Positions 1 through 5,454 of a stretch of DNA of 6,312 nucleotides are shown here, piece after piece. Source of the stretch: Burkholderiales bacterium. GTDB taxonomy: Bacteria > Pseudomonadota > Gammaproteobacteria > Burkholderiales > Burkholderiaceae_E. Position numbers and translations under genes: made by a program. The notes under the pieces were generated by a model. That model saw only the letters and a program-made list of their open reading frames with translations. It was not told the origin of the DNA and made no database searches. How positions within the stretch are numbered: position 1 is the stretch's first letter; each line of letters begins with the position of its first letter. The stretch lies in contig CP070753.1 in NCBI GenBank assembly GCA_020348765.1, positions 868,152 to 874,463 of the forward strand. The letters run 5' to 3'.

Positions 1-1582
1 ACAGCTGCTTGAAATAGTTGTACAGCGGCTTGGGCCGGTCGCTGGTGACCGCGAGCGGCGAGTCGTTGCCCATCGAGCCGACCGGTTCCTCGCCGTTGAT
101 CGCCATCGGCGCCATCAGGAACTTGATGTCCTCCTGCGTGTAGCCGAAGGCCTGCTGGCGATCGAGCAGGTCCGGGGCTGCGGCCTCGAGCTCGACCGGC
201 TCGCCCATGACGTCGGCGAGCTTGATGCGGATGCGCTCGATCCACTCCCGGTACGGGCGCGCGTTGGCCAGCGCATCCTTGAGTTCCTTGTCGTCGATGA
301 TGCGTCCGGCGACGGTGTCGATCAGGAACATCTTGCCCGGCTGCAGGCGCCACTTCTTGACGATGCGGCTCTCGGGGATCGGGAGCACGCCGGCCTCGGA
401 GGCCATCACGACCAGGTCGTCGTCGGTGACCAGGTAGCGCGCCGGACGCAGCCCGTTGCGATCGAGCGTGGCGCCGATCTGGCGGCCGTCGGTGAACGCG
501 ACCGCGGCCGGGCCGTCCCATGGCTCCATCATCGCCGCGTGATATTCGTAGAACGCGCGTCGGTTCTCGTCCATCAGCGCATGGTGTTCCCAGGCTTCCG
601 GGATCATCATCATCACCGCGTGCGCCAGCGGGTAGCCGGCCATCGTCAACAGCTCGATCGCGTTGTCGAAGGTCGCCGTGTCCGACTGGCCGGGGAAGTG
701 CACCGGGAACAGCTTGGCCAGGTCATCGCCGAGCACGGCCGACTTCATCACGCCCTCTCGGGCGCGCATCCAGTTGTAGTTGCCCTTGACCGTGTTGATC
801 TCGCCGTTGTGCGCGATCATCCGGTACGGGTGCGCGAGCGGCCACTCGGGGAAGGTGTTGGTCGAGAACCGCTGGTGCACCAGCGCCAGCGCCGAGACCA
901 CCGGCGGGTTCTGCAGGTCCGTGTAATAGCCGCCGACCTGGTCGGCGAGCAGCAGGCCCTTGTACACGACCGTGCGCGCGGACATCGACGGCACGTAGTA
1001 CTCCTGGCCGTGCTTGAGCCGCAGCCGCTGGATCGCGTTGGCCGCCTGCTTGCGGATCACGTACAGTTTGCGCTCGAGCGCGTCGGTGACCATCACGTCC
1101 GGGCCGCGGCCGATGAAGATCTGGCGGATCACCGGTTCCTTGGCGCGCACCGCGGGCGACATCGGCAGCTCGCGGTCGACCGGGACGTCGCGCCAGCCGA
1201 GCACGATCTGGCCCTCGGCGCGCACGGCGCGCTCCAGTTCCTGCTCGCAGGCCAGCCGCGACGCGTGCTCCTTGGGCAGGAACACCATGCCCACGCCGTA
1301 CTCGCCTTCGGGCGGAAGCTCGATGCCCGCTGCCGCCATTTCGGCGCGGTAGAAGGCATCGGGAATCTGGACCAGGATCCCGGCGCCATCGCCCATCAGC
1401 GGGTCGGCCCCGACCGCGCCGCGATGATCCAGATTGCGCAGGATCAGCAGGCCCTGCTCGATGATGTCATGCGAGCGCCGACCCTTGATGTGCGCGACGA
1501 AGCCGACGCCGCACGCGTCATGCTCGTTGGCCGGGTCGTACATGCCCTGCGCCCGGGGGGCAGCCTCGTGATGCCGATCCAT
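1..1582 (-). CDS. gltB: Glutamate synthase (GOGAT) large subunit, N-terminal part, cut by the window edge
   Basis: The large subunit of NADPH-dependent glutamate synthase uses glutamine-derived ammonia and 2-oxoglutarate to make two glutamates in the cytoplasm. The visible 527 codons cover the class-II glutamine amidotransferase domain and the start of the next domain. The FMN and iron-sulfur parts lie beyond the left edge; full proteins are about 1,500 residues. Visible motifs are DACGVGF with the presumed nucleophile Cys24, HRGAVGADPLMGDGAG (about 53-68), HQRFSTN (Arg238 region), AHNGEIN (257-263), EPWDGPA (about 354-359) and LDRNGLRPARY (about 373-383). In the family a short propeptide is cleaved to expose the N-terminal Cys, here predicted to be 23 residues. 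The ATG at 1582 is preferred over the internal ATG at codon 14 because a strong Shine-Dalgarno precedes it. The reading frame is intact to the edge. gltD would be expected further left but is not visible. Confidence 0.97.
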   Translation of the reverse strand, partial: MDRHHEAAPRAQGMYDPANEHDACGVGFVAHIKGRRSHDIIEQGLLILRNLDHRGAVGADPLMGDGAGILVQIPDAFYRAEMAAAGIELPPEGEYGVGMVFLPKEHASRLACEQELERAVRAEGQIVLGWRDVPVDRELPMSPAVRAKEPVIRQIFIGRGPDVMVTDALERKLYVIRKQAANAIQRLRLKHGQEYYVPSMSARTVVYKGLLLADQVGGYYTDLQNPPVVSALALVHQRFSTNTFPEWPLAHPYRMIAHNGEINTVKGNYNWMRAREGVMKSAVLGDDLAKLFPVHFPGQSDTATFDNAIELLTMAGYPLAHAVMMMIPEAWEHHALMDENRRAFYEYHAAMMEPWDGPAAVAFTDGRQIGATLDRNGLRPARYLVTDDDLVVMASEAGVLPIPESRIVKKWRLQPGKMFLIDTVAGRIIDDKELKDALANARPYREWIERIRIKLADVMGEPVELEAAAPDLLDRQQAFGYTQEDIKFLMAPMAINGEEPVGSMGNDSPLAVTSDRPKPLYNYFKQL

Positions 1583-1585
1583 GGT

Positions 1586-1592
1586 CCACCTC
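1586..1592 (-). promoter_or_regulatory. Shine-Dalgarno of gltB
   Basis: On the minus strand GAGGTGG ends 3 bases before the ATG at 1582, which places the GAGG core 6 bases upstream. It is the clearest ribosome binding site in the window and decides the gltB start in favour of 1582 over the in-frame ATG at 1543. Confidence 0.75.
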
Positions 1593-1640
1593 GTCGGTTC
1601 GACTGGCAAAAGGGCATCGAGTGTACAGCGCCCCGATGCT

Positions 1641-1669
1641 CCAAAAAATGGGGTCAGAGTACATTTTTC
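1641..1669 (+). repeat. Left terminal hairpin motif of the transposase unit
   Basis: The motif reads CCAAAAAATGGGGTCAGAGT and then ACATTTTTC. It matches the minus-strand copy at 2502-2531 except for one fewer A, one G/T change and one extra T. It contains a perfect 7-base stem, AAAAATG (1644-1650) with CATTTTT (1662-1668), around the 11-base loop GGGTCAGAGTA. From memory, the GGGGTCAGAGTACATTTT core is common beside Y1 transposase genes in proteobacterial genomes; no search was run. The hairpin is a plausible single-strand recognition site for the HUH enzyme. Confidence 0.8.
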
Positions 1670-1689
1670 TTCGAACCGGGAAGGACTCG

Positions 1690-1717
1690 AAAAAAAATGG
1701 GGACAGAGTTTCATGCC
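1690..1717 (+). repeat. Degenerate second copy of the terminal motif, direct orientation
   Basis: The stretch AAAAAAAATGGGGACAGAGT (1690-1709) followed by TTCATGCC repeats the left terminal motif 49 bases further in, in the same orientation. The A-tract plus GGGG(T/A)CAGAGT core matches at all but one position. The right half has diverged, so only ATG/CAT of the stem remains and the hairpin is probably lost. It lies between the transposase stop codon and the left terminus. It could be a decayed end from an earlier insertion or a subterminal binding site. Confidence 0.65.
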
Positions 1718-1777
1718 TGATCACCCAGCACGGGCTGCCCCGGGGGGTGTGCTGCAGTCGAAAGGGTATCGGGTCCG

Positions 1778-2497
1778 TCACCCCGCGTTCGGATCAACCG
1801 GCGCTCGCGCGGGCCGCCGCCGGGGCCGCCCCCTCGGGCGCGGCAGTGCCTGCCGGTTCGGCGCAAACGCGCGGCTGCGCACGAACGTGGCATCCGCCAG
1901 CGCCCAGCCGCGACGCGTTGCCTCCCGGATCTGGTCCAGCTCGGCGTCACCCAACGCCTCGGCGCACAGCGCCTTGTAGGCTGCATGCCGCTCGAACGGC
2001 GTATTGCCGAGCTGCCAATAAAGTGTGTGATCACTTACTCGCGGTTCATAGTCCAATCCTGCGTGATGCCGAAAGCTGCTCCAGCGGTAGAGTTCCGGGT
2101 CGGACACGATCCCGGCGCGCACCGGATTGAGGTCGATGTAACGATAGACCGCCATCAGATACCGCTCGCTCTGAACGACGGTCGAGCGGTAGCGCCCCTC
2201 CCACAGGGTTCCGGACCGACCATATTTGCGATTGAAGTAGCGCACGTAGTTCCGTCCCACCGACTGGAGCACACGGCCCACGGTATCGGCCGCCGGAGCG
2301 GTGACCAGCAGATGGACATGATTTCCCATCAGCGCATACGCGTGGATCGGCAGATCCCGCTCGGCCGCAGCATCGAAGAGCCAGGCCAGATATTGCAGCC
2401 GATCACCGTCGGCCAGGAATACCGGCTGTCGGTTATGCCCGCGCTGGGTGATGTGCTGGGGAAAGCCGGGGGCGAACAGTCGAGCGAGTCTGGCCAT
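1778..2497 (-). CDS. REP-associated-type tyrosine (HUH/Y1) transposase
   Basis: This 239-residue protein belongs to the Y1 transposase superfamily (IS200/IS605 TnpA and REP-associated transposases), which nicks and joins single-stranded DNA through a tyrosine at hairpin sites. The N-terminus MARLARLF(A)PG with HITQRGHNRQPVF (about 15-27) is typical of the REP-associated branch. The metal-binding HUH motif is His60-Val-His62 within MGNHVHLLV. Tyr84 and Tyr87, in GRNYVRYFNRKYGRSGTLWEGRYRS (81-105), are the candidate catalytic residues; I cannot choose between them. YIDLNPVRAG and YRWSS follow, as is usual in the family. The C-terminal 23 residues are rich in Arg and Pro (RPRGRPRRRP), a basic tail that could hold DNA. 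The protein is longer than IS200 TnpA (about 150 residues). The frame is intact with no missing key residue, so it may be active. The ATG lies 4 bases inside the right terminal motif, with no clear Shine-Dalgarno, so its translation signal is probably poor or embedded in the repeat. Confidence 0.93.
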   Translation of the reverse strand: MARLARLFAPGFPQHITQRGHNRQPVFLADGDRLQYLAWLFDAAAERDLPIHAYALMGNHVHLLVTAPAADTVGRVLQSVGRNYVRYFNRKYGRSGTLWEGRYRSTVVQSERYLMAVYRYIDLNPVRAGIVSDPELYRWSSFRHHAGLDYEPRVSDHTLYWQLGNTPFERHAAYKALCAEALGDAELDQIREATRRGWALADATFVRSRAFAPNRQALPRPRGRPRRRPARAPVDPNAG

Positions 2498-2501
2498 GCC
2501 C

Positions 2502-2531
2502 GAAAATGTACTCTGACACCATTTTTTTGGG
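2502..2531 (-). repeat. Right terminal hairpin motif of the transposase unit
   Basis: Read on the minus strand, this copy starts CCCAAAAAAATGGTGTCAGA and ends GTACATTTTC. It is the inverted partner of 1641-1669. It holds a 6-base stem, AAAATG with CATTTT, around the loop GTGTCAGAGTA, again 11 bases long. It ends 4 bases upstream of the transposase ATG, so it occupies the gene's leader. Any mRNA entering from dgt, or starting just upstream, would carry this hairpin. The dgt stop codon is only 21 bases beyond its outer end. Confidence 0.8.
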
Positions 2532-2552
2532 TAGCTGGCCGTTTGGGTGCGG

Positions 2553-3671
2553 TCAGGTTTCGTCCAGCGCGAACAGGCGCCGGTGCTCCCGGATCGCGTA
2601 GCGGTCCGTCATGCCTGCGATGTAGTCCGCGATCACGCGCGGTCGTTGCTCGGGGTCGGCGGCCTGATGATCCGGCGGAAGCAGCCGCGGCTCGGCGGCG
2701 AAAGCCTCGAAGAGCTCGCAGACCACGCGCCGTGCCTTGGCGGTCATGCGCGTGACCCGGTAGTGCCGGTACAGATTGCCGGTCAGGAAGTGCTTCAGCT
2801 GATTGCTGCGTTCGCGCATCGGGGCCGAGAAGGCGGCCAGGGCCGGTGCCGAGCGGACCGCGTCCACCGAGTCGGGCGCGGCCTCGCGGACCCTGCGCCG
2901 GGTCTCGGCCACCAGGTCGAGCACCAGCTCGTTGATCATGCGCCGCACGGTCTCGTGGATCATCCGCCTTGCGGCAATGCCGGGAAACTCGTGCCGCACC
3001 TCGGCCGCATGCCGCTCGAACAGCTCGACCTCATCGAGCTGGCGCAGCGACAGCAGCCCGGAACGCAGACCGTCGTCGACATCATGATTGTTGTACGCGA
3101 TCTCGTCGGCAAGGTTTGCGATCTGTGCTTCCAGTGACGGCCGCCTTCCCATCAGGAAGCGCTCACCCACATCACCGAGCCGGCGGGCGTTCTCGACCGA
3201 GCAGTGCTTGAGGATGCCCTCGCGCGTCTCGAAGCTCAGGTTCAGCCCATCGAACGCGCCATAGCGCTGCTCGAGCCGATCGACCACGCGCAGCGACTGG
3301 ACGTTGTGCTCGAAGCCGCCCCAGGGCCGCATGCACTCGTTCAGCGCATCCTGGCCGGCATGCCCGAACGGCGTGTGGCCCAGGTCGTGTGCGAGCGAAA
3401 CCGCCTCGACCAGGTCTTCGTTCAGCCCCAGCTGTCTTGCGATCGAGCGGGCGATCTGCGCCACTTCGATCGAATGCGTGAGCCGGGTGCGAAACATGTC
3501 GCCTTCGTGATTGACGAACACCTGGGTCTTGTACTCCAGGCGCCGGAAGGCACCGGAGTGCACGATCCGGTCCCGGTCGCGCTGGAACTCGGTGCGACCC
3601 TGTGTCGGCGGCTCGTGCACCCGACGCCCGCGTGAACGGACCGGGTCCGCCGCATAGGGTGCCAGCGGCAT
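2553..3671 (-). CDS. dgt: Deoxyguanosinetriphosphate triphosphohydrolase-like protein (HD domain)
   Basis: This 372-residue cytoplasmic HD-domain enzyme should hydrolyse dNTPs to deoxynucleosides plus triphosphate, adjusting dNTP pools. The metal-binding set is visible: His66 ([13 protein letters not shown]), His95-Asp96 ([13 protein letters not shown]) and Asp189 ([17 protein letters not shown]). The preceding block [22 protein letters not shown] (31-52) is the usual signature of the family. Its length fits the shorter 'dGTPase-like, type 2' branch rather than the roughly 500-residue E. coli Dgt, so strict dGTP specificity cannot be assumed. The start at 3671 gives the normal N-terminus (a Tyr-Ala, then GRR, then the [10 protein letters not shown] region). 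It begins 10 bases after the aroB stop without a good Shine-Dalgarno, which points to translational coupling in an aroK-aroB-dgt operon. The stop lies 21 bases before the mobile unit, which may now end or alter the transcript. Confidence 0.94.
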   Translation of the reverse strand: MPLAPYAADPVRSRGRRVHEPPTQGRTEFQRDRDRIVHSGAFRRLEYKTQVFVNHEGDMFRTRLTHSIEVAQIARSIARQLGLNEDLVEAVSLAHDLGHTPFGHAGQDALNECMRPWGGFEHNVQSLRVVDRLEQRYGAFDGLNLSFETREGILKHCSVENARRLGDVGERFLMGRRPSLEAQIANLADEIAYNNHDVDDGLRSGLLSLRQLDEVELFERHAAEVRHEFPGIAARRMIHETVRRMINELVLDLVAETRRRVREAAPDSVDAVRSAPALAAFSAPMRERSNQLKHFLTGNLYRHYRVTRMTAKARRVVCELFEAFAAEPRLLPPDHQAADPEQRPRVIADYIAGMTDRYAIREHRRLFALDET

Positions 3672-3681
3672 CGCGGTCGGC

Positions 3682-4794
3682 TCAGCGCACCGGAGCGCCG
3701 GCCGCGCCGAGGGCGCCGGCCGCGCAAGCCTCGAGCGTTGCGATCAGCGCGTCCTCGGGCACGCGGCTCAGTAGCGCGCGGCCAAGCCCCTGCAGCAGCA
3801 CGAACCGTGGCGTCCCGCGCTCGGCCTTCTTGTCCGTACTCATCAGTTCCAGATAGCGGCCCGCCGGCCAGTCCGGGCCTTCGACGGGCAGCCCCGCGGC
3901 GGCAACCACCGCCCGCAGCCGCTCGAACTCGGATCGCTGCATGTGCCCGAGCCGCGCCGACAGCTCGGCGGCCATCACCATGCCGGCGCCGACCGCCTCG
4001 CCGTGCAGCCACTGGCCGTAACCCATCCCGGCCTCGATCGCGTGACCGAAGGTATGGCCGAAGTTCAGGATCGCGCGCAACCCGGATTCGCGCTCGTCGC
4101 GCGCCACGACTTCGGCCTTGATCTCGCATGAACGCACGATCGCCGCCGTGAGCTCGGCCGCATCGCCGGCGCGCAGCCTGGCCATCGCGGCAGCGACCGC
4201 GTCGAAGTACGCCCGGTCGGCGATCGCACCGTGCTTGATCACCTCGGCCAGTCCGGCCGACAGTTCGCGCGCCGGCAGCGTCGACAGCGTGTCCACGTCG
4301 GCCAGCACCAGCCGCGGCTGATGGAACGCCCCGACCATGTTCTTGCCCAGGGGGTGGTTGACGCCGGTCTTGCCGCCGACCGACGAGTCCACCATGGCCA
4401 GCAGCGTCGTCGGCAGCTGCACGAAATCGATGCCGCGCTGATAGACCGCGGCCGCGAACCCGGCCATGTCGCCGACCACGCCGCCGCCCAGCGCGACGAT
4501 CAGCGCCTTGCGATCGAAGCGGGCGCCGAGCAGCGCGTCGAACACGCGGTTCAGGGTCGGCCAGTCCTTGTGCGCCTCCCCGTCGGGAAGGCTGACCGTC
4601 AGCAGCTGGGCGGCCACCGGCCGCAGCGACCGCGCGAGCCGCGACGCGAAGAGCGGCCCGACCGTCTCGTTGGTGACGATCGCCACCTGCCGCGCCCGCG
4701 CCAGTTCGAGCAGGCGCGGCTCGCCGGCCAGCAGCCCGCTGCCGACCACGATCGGGTAGCTGCGCGCGCCCAGCTCGACGATCAGCTCAGGCAT
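3682..4794 (-). CDS. aroB: 3-dehydroquinate synthase
   Basis: AroB converts DAHP to 3-dehydroquinate, the second step of the shikimate pathway, using NAD and a divalent metal (zinc or cobalt) in the cytoplasm. The 370-residue length is normal. The glycine-rich NAD region is [14 protein letters not shown] (102-115), followed by [21 protein letters not shown] (126-146) and [11 protein letters not shown] (150-160). The three predicted metal ligands are present: Glu184 ([10 protein letters not shown]), His247 ([11 protein letters not shown]) and His264 ([11 protein letters not shown]). Its ATG lies inside the end of aroK, with the two genes sharing 8 bases (ATGCCTGA), so translation is probably coupled to shikimate kinase. 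The frame and all key residues are intact. The last 15 residues are Ala/Gly-rich and probably of no importance. Confidence 0.98.
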   Translation of the reverse strand: MPELIVELGARSYPIVVGSGLLAGEPRLLELARARQVAIVTNETVGPLFASRLARSLRPVAAQLLTVSLPDGEAHKDWPTLNRVFDALLGARFDRKALIVALGGGVVGDMAGFAAAVYQRGIDFVQLPTTLLAMVDSSVGGKTGVNHPLGKNMVGAFHQPRLVLADVDTLSTLPARELSAGLAEVIKHGAIADRAYFDAVAAAMARLRAGDAAELTAAIVRSCEIKAEVVARDERESGLRAILNFGHTFGHAIEAGMGYGQWLHGEAVGAGMVMAAELSARLGHMQRSEFERLRAVVAAAGLPVEGPDWPAGRYLELMSTDKKAERGTPRFVLLQGLGRALLSRVPEDALIATLEACAAGALGAAGAPVR

Positions 4795-5320
4795 CGGAGC
4801 GCTCGGCCAGCAGTTCCGGCGGCAGCCGCTCGAGGATCGCGCGCACCACGTGCTCGACCGGCTGGCGCCCGGTGTCGACGATCAGCCCGGCCACCTCCCG
4901 GTACAGCGGGTCGCGCTCGGCGACCAGCTGCTCGATGCGCTCGCGCGGATTGGGCGTTTGAAGCAGCGGGCGATTGCGATCGCGGCGCGTCCGGGTCCAC
5001 AGCTCGTGGGCCGTCGCACGCAGGTAAATGACCAGACCCCGGGCCGACAGCATGGCCCGGTTGCCGGGGTCGAGCACCGCGCCGCCTCCGGTACCGACCA
5101 CGATCCGGTCGCGCTGGGTCAGCTCGTCGAGCAGTGCCGCCTCGCGGCGCCGAAATCCGGCCTCGCCCTCGATATCGAAGATCAGCGGAATGCCGGCGCC
5201 GCAGCGCGCCTCGAGTTCGCGATCGGCGTCGACGAAGTCCAGCCCGAGCCGTGCGGCCAGTCGCTTGCCGACCGTGGACTTGCCGGCGCCCATCATGCCG
5301 ACCACGAAGATCCGTCTCAT
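4787..5320 (-). CDS. aroK: Shikimate kinase
   Basis: Shikimate kinase phosphorylates shikimate at the 3-OH with ATP, the fifth step of the shikimate pathway, in the cytoplasm. The 177-residue P-loop protein shows Walker [10 protein letters not shown] (8-16), the shikimate-binding Asp33 (VDADRELE), Arg57 in GFRRREA, the GTGGGAV turn (76-82), the lid Arg117 (RNRPLL) and Arg136 in RDPLYREVA. All are where the family needs them. It overlaps aroB by 8 bases. No strong Shine-Dalgarno precedes the ATG at 5320, but the N-terminus [16 protein letters not shown] leaves no room for a later start. In many gammaproteobacteria aroK follows pilQ; here an Ig-like protein gene is upstream instead. aroK and aroL cannot be told apart by sequence alone, so the name rests on linkage to aroB. 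Confidence 0.98.
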   Translation of the reverse strand: MRRIFVVGMMGAGKSTVGKRLAARLGLDFVDADRELEARCGAGIPLIFDIEGEAGFRRREAALLDELTQRDRIVVGTGGGAVLDPGNRAMLSARGLVIYLRATAHELWTRTRRDRNRPLLQTPNPRERIEQLVAERDPLYREVAGLIVDTGRQPVEHVVRAILERLPPELLAERSDA

Positions 5321-5341
5321 GGCGGCATTAATAGCAGAAAA

Positions 5342-5355
5342 GACCGGCGCCGGTC
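5342..5355. repeat. Perfect 14-base palindrome upstream of aroK
   Basis: GACCGGCGCCGGTC is perfectly self-complementary and is followed on the minus strand by TTTTCT. It lies 21 bases before the aroK start. As RNA it could form a short stem (5 pairs with a 4-base loop), resembling a weak intrinsic terminator or attenuator read toward aroK. As DNA it could be an operator for a dimeric regulator. In GC-rich sequence a short palindrome can also arise by chance. Confidence 0.4.
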
Positions 5356-5408
5356 GGGCCGCAGCGTTCGCGGCGACCGGACTGCGCCGTACCGCCCCGA
5401 AAGCAGCA

Positions 5409-5428
5409 AGCCCGGCCGGGGCCGGGCT
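5409..5428 (-). terminator. Probable terminator hairpin after the Ig-like protein gene
   Basis: A perfect 8-base stem, AGCCCGGC with GCCGGGCT, encloses a 4-base loop. It starts 25 bases after the stop codon of the Ig-like gene. On the minus strand it is followed by TGCTGCTTTC, a poor U-tract, so termination may be partial. Position and symmetry fit the 3' end of the upstream transcription unit, which would separate it from aroK. Confidence 0.55.
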
Positions 5429-5436
5429 CGCCTTGC

Positions 5437-5454
5437 ACCGCGGCAGTCCGCGGT
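5437..5454 (-). repeat. Stem-loop at the stop codon of the Ig-like protein gene
   Basis: A perfect 7-base stem, ACCGCGG with CCGCGGT, around the loop CAGT. One arm includes the last base of the TGA stop. It sits 8 bases before the 5409-5428 hairpin, making a tandem pair at the 3' end of the transcript. It may stabilise the mRNA end or assist termination. Confidence 0.45.

Larger units (their letters stand above)
1641..2531 (-). mobile_element. Y1-transposase mobile unit with inverted terminal hairpin motifs
   Basis: This unit of about 890 bases fills the gap between dgt and gltB. It is bounded by two inverted copies of the same motif (1641-1669 on plus, 2502-2531 on minus) and carries one HUH transposase gene read on the minus strand. 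The inner part of the gene is visibly richer in A and T than the neighbouring aro and dgt genes, which suggests a separate origin. The right end lies 21 bases after the dgt stop, and the left end lies 58 bases before the gltB start, so no gene is interrupted. I see no convincing target-site duplication, which fits single-strand HUH transposition. The exact outer boundaries are inferred from the motif pair. An alternative is a domesticated transposase gene flanked by its own recognition repeats, as in REP-associated transposase systems, rather than a freely moving insertion sequence. Confidence 0.7.

Noticed and set aside
1620..1625. TACACT on the minus strand as a -10 box for gltB
   Set aside because: It matches 4 of 6 consensus bases and is well placed about 38 bases before the start, but the hexamer 17 bases upstream is TTTTTT, a poor -35. 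It is too weak to annotate.
1614..1639. GCATCG...CGATGC inverted repeat between the gltB start and the element
   Set aside because: Only 6 pairs with a 14-base loop and no extension; likely chance.
539..1720. Long plus-strand open frame of 393 codons antisense to gltB
   Set aside because: It mirrors the gltB frame in GC-rich DNA, gives a His/Arg/Val/Asp-rich low-complexity protein without family motifs, and runs through the gltB start region into the mobile unit's end.
1641..2531. Transposase unit as part of a defence or retron-like system
   Set aside because: It has one Y1 transposase gene and its own end motifs only; no reverse transcriptase, effector or structured RNA region is visible.
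3422..4129. Minus-strand open frame of 235 codons overlapping aroB and dgt in another frame
   Set aside because: It is an Arg/Gly/Ala-rich out-of-frame reading of two genes whose catalytic motifs are intact in the other frame.
4231..5031. Plus-strand open frame of 266 codons antisense to aroB and aroK
   Set aside because: It is a shadow of two well-supported genes; its product is Arg/Gln/Ala-rich with no recognisable domain.
5321..5336. TATTAAT just before aroK as a -10 box
   Set aside because: No -35-like hexamer lies at usable spacing (the position falls inside the GC palindrome), and the leader would be very short.
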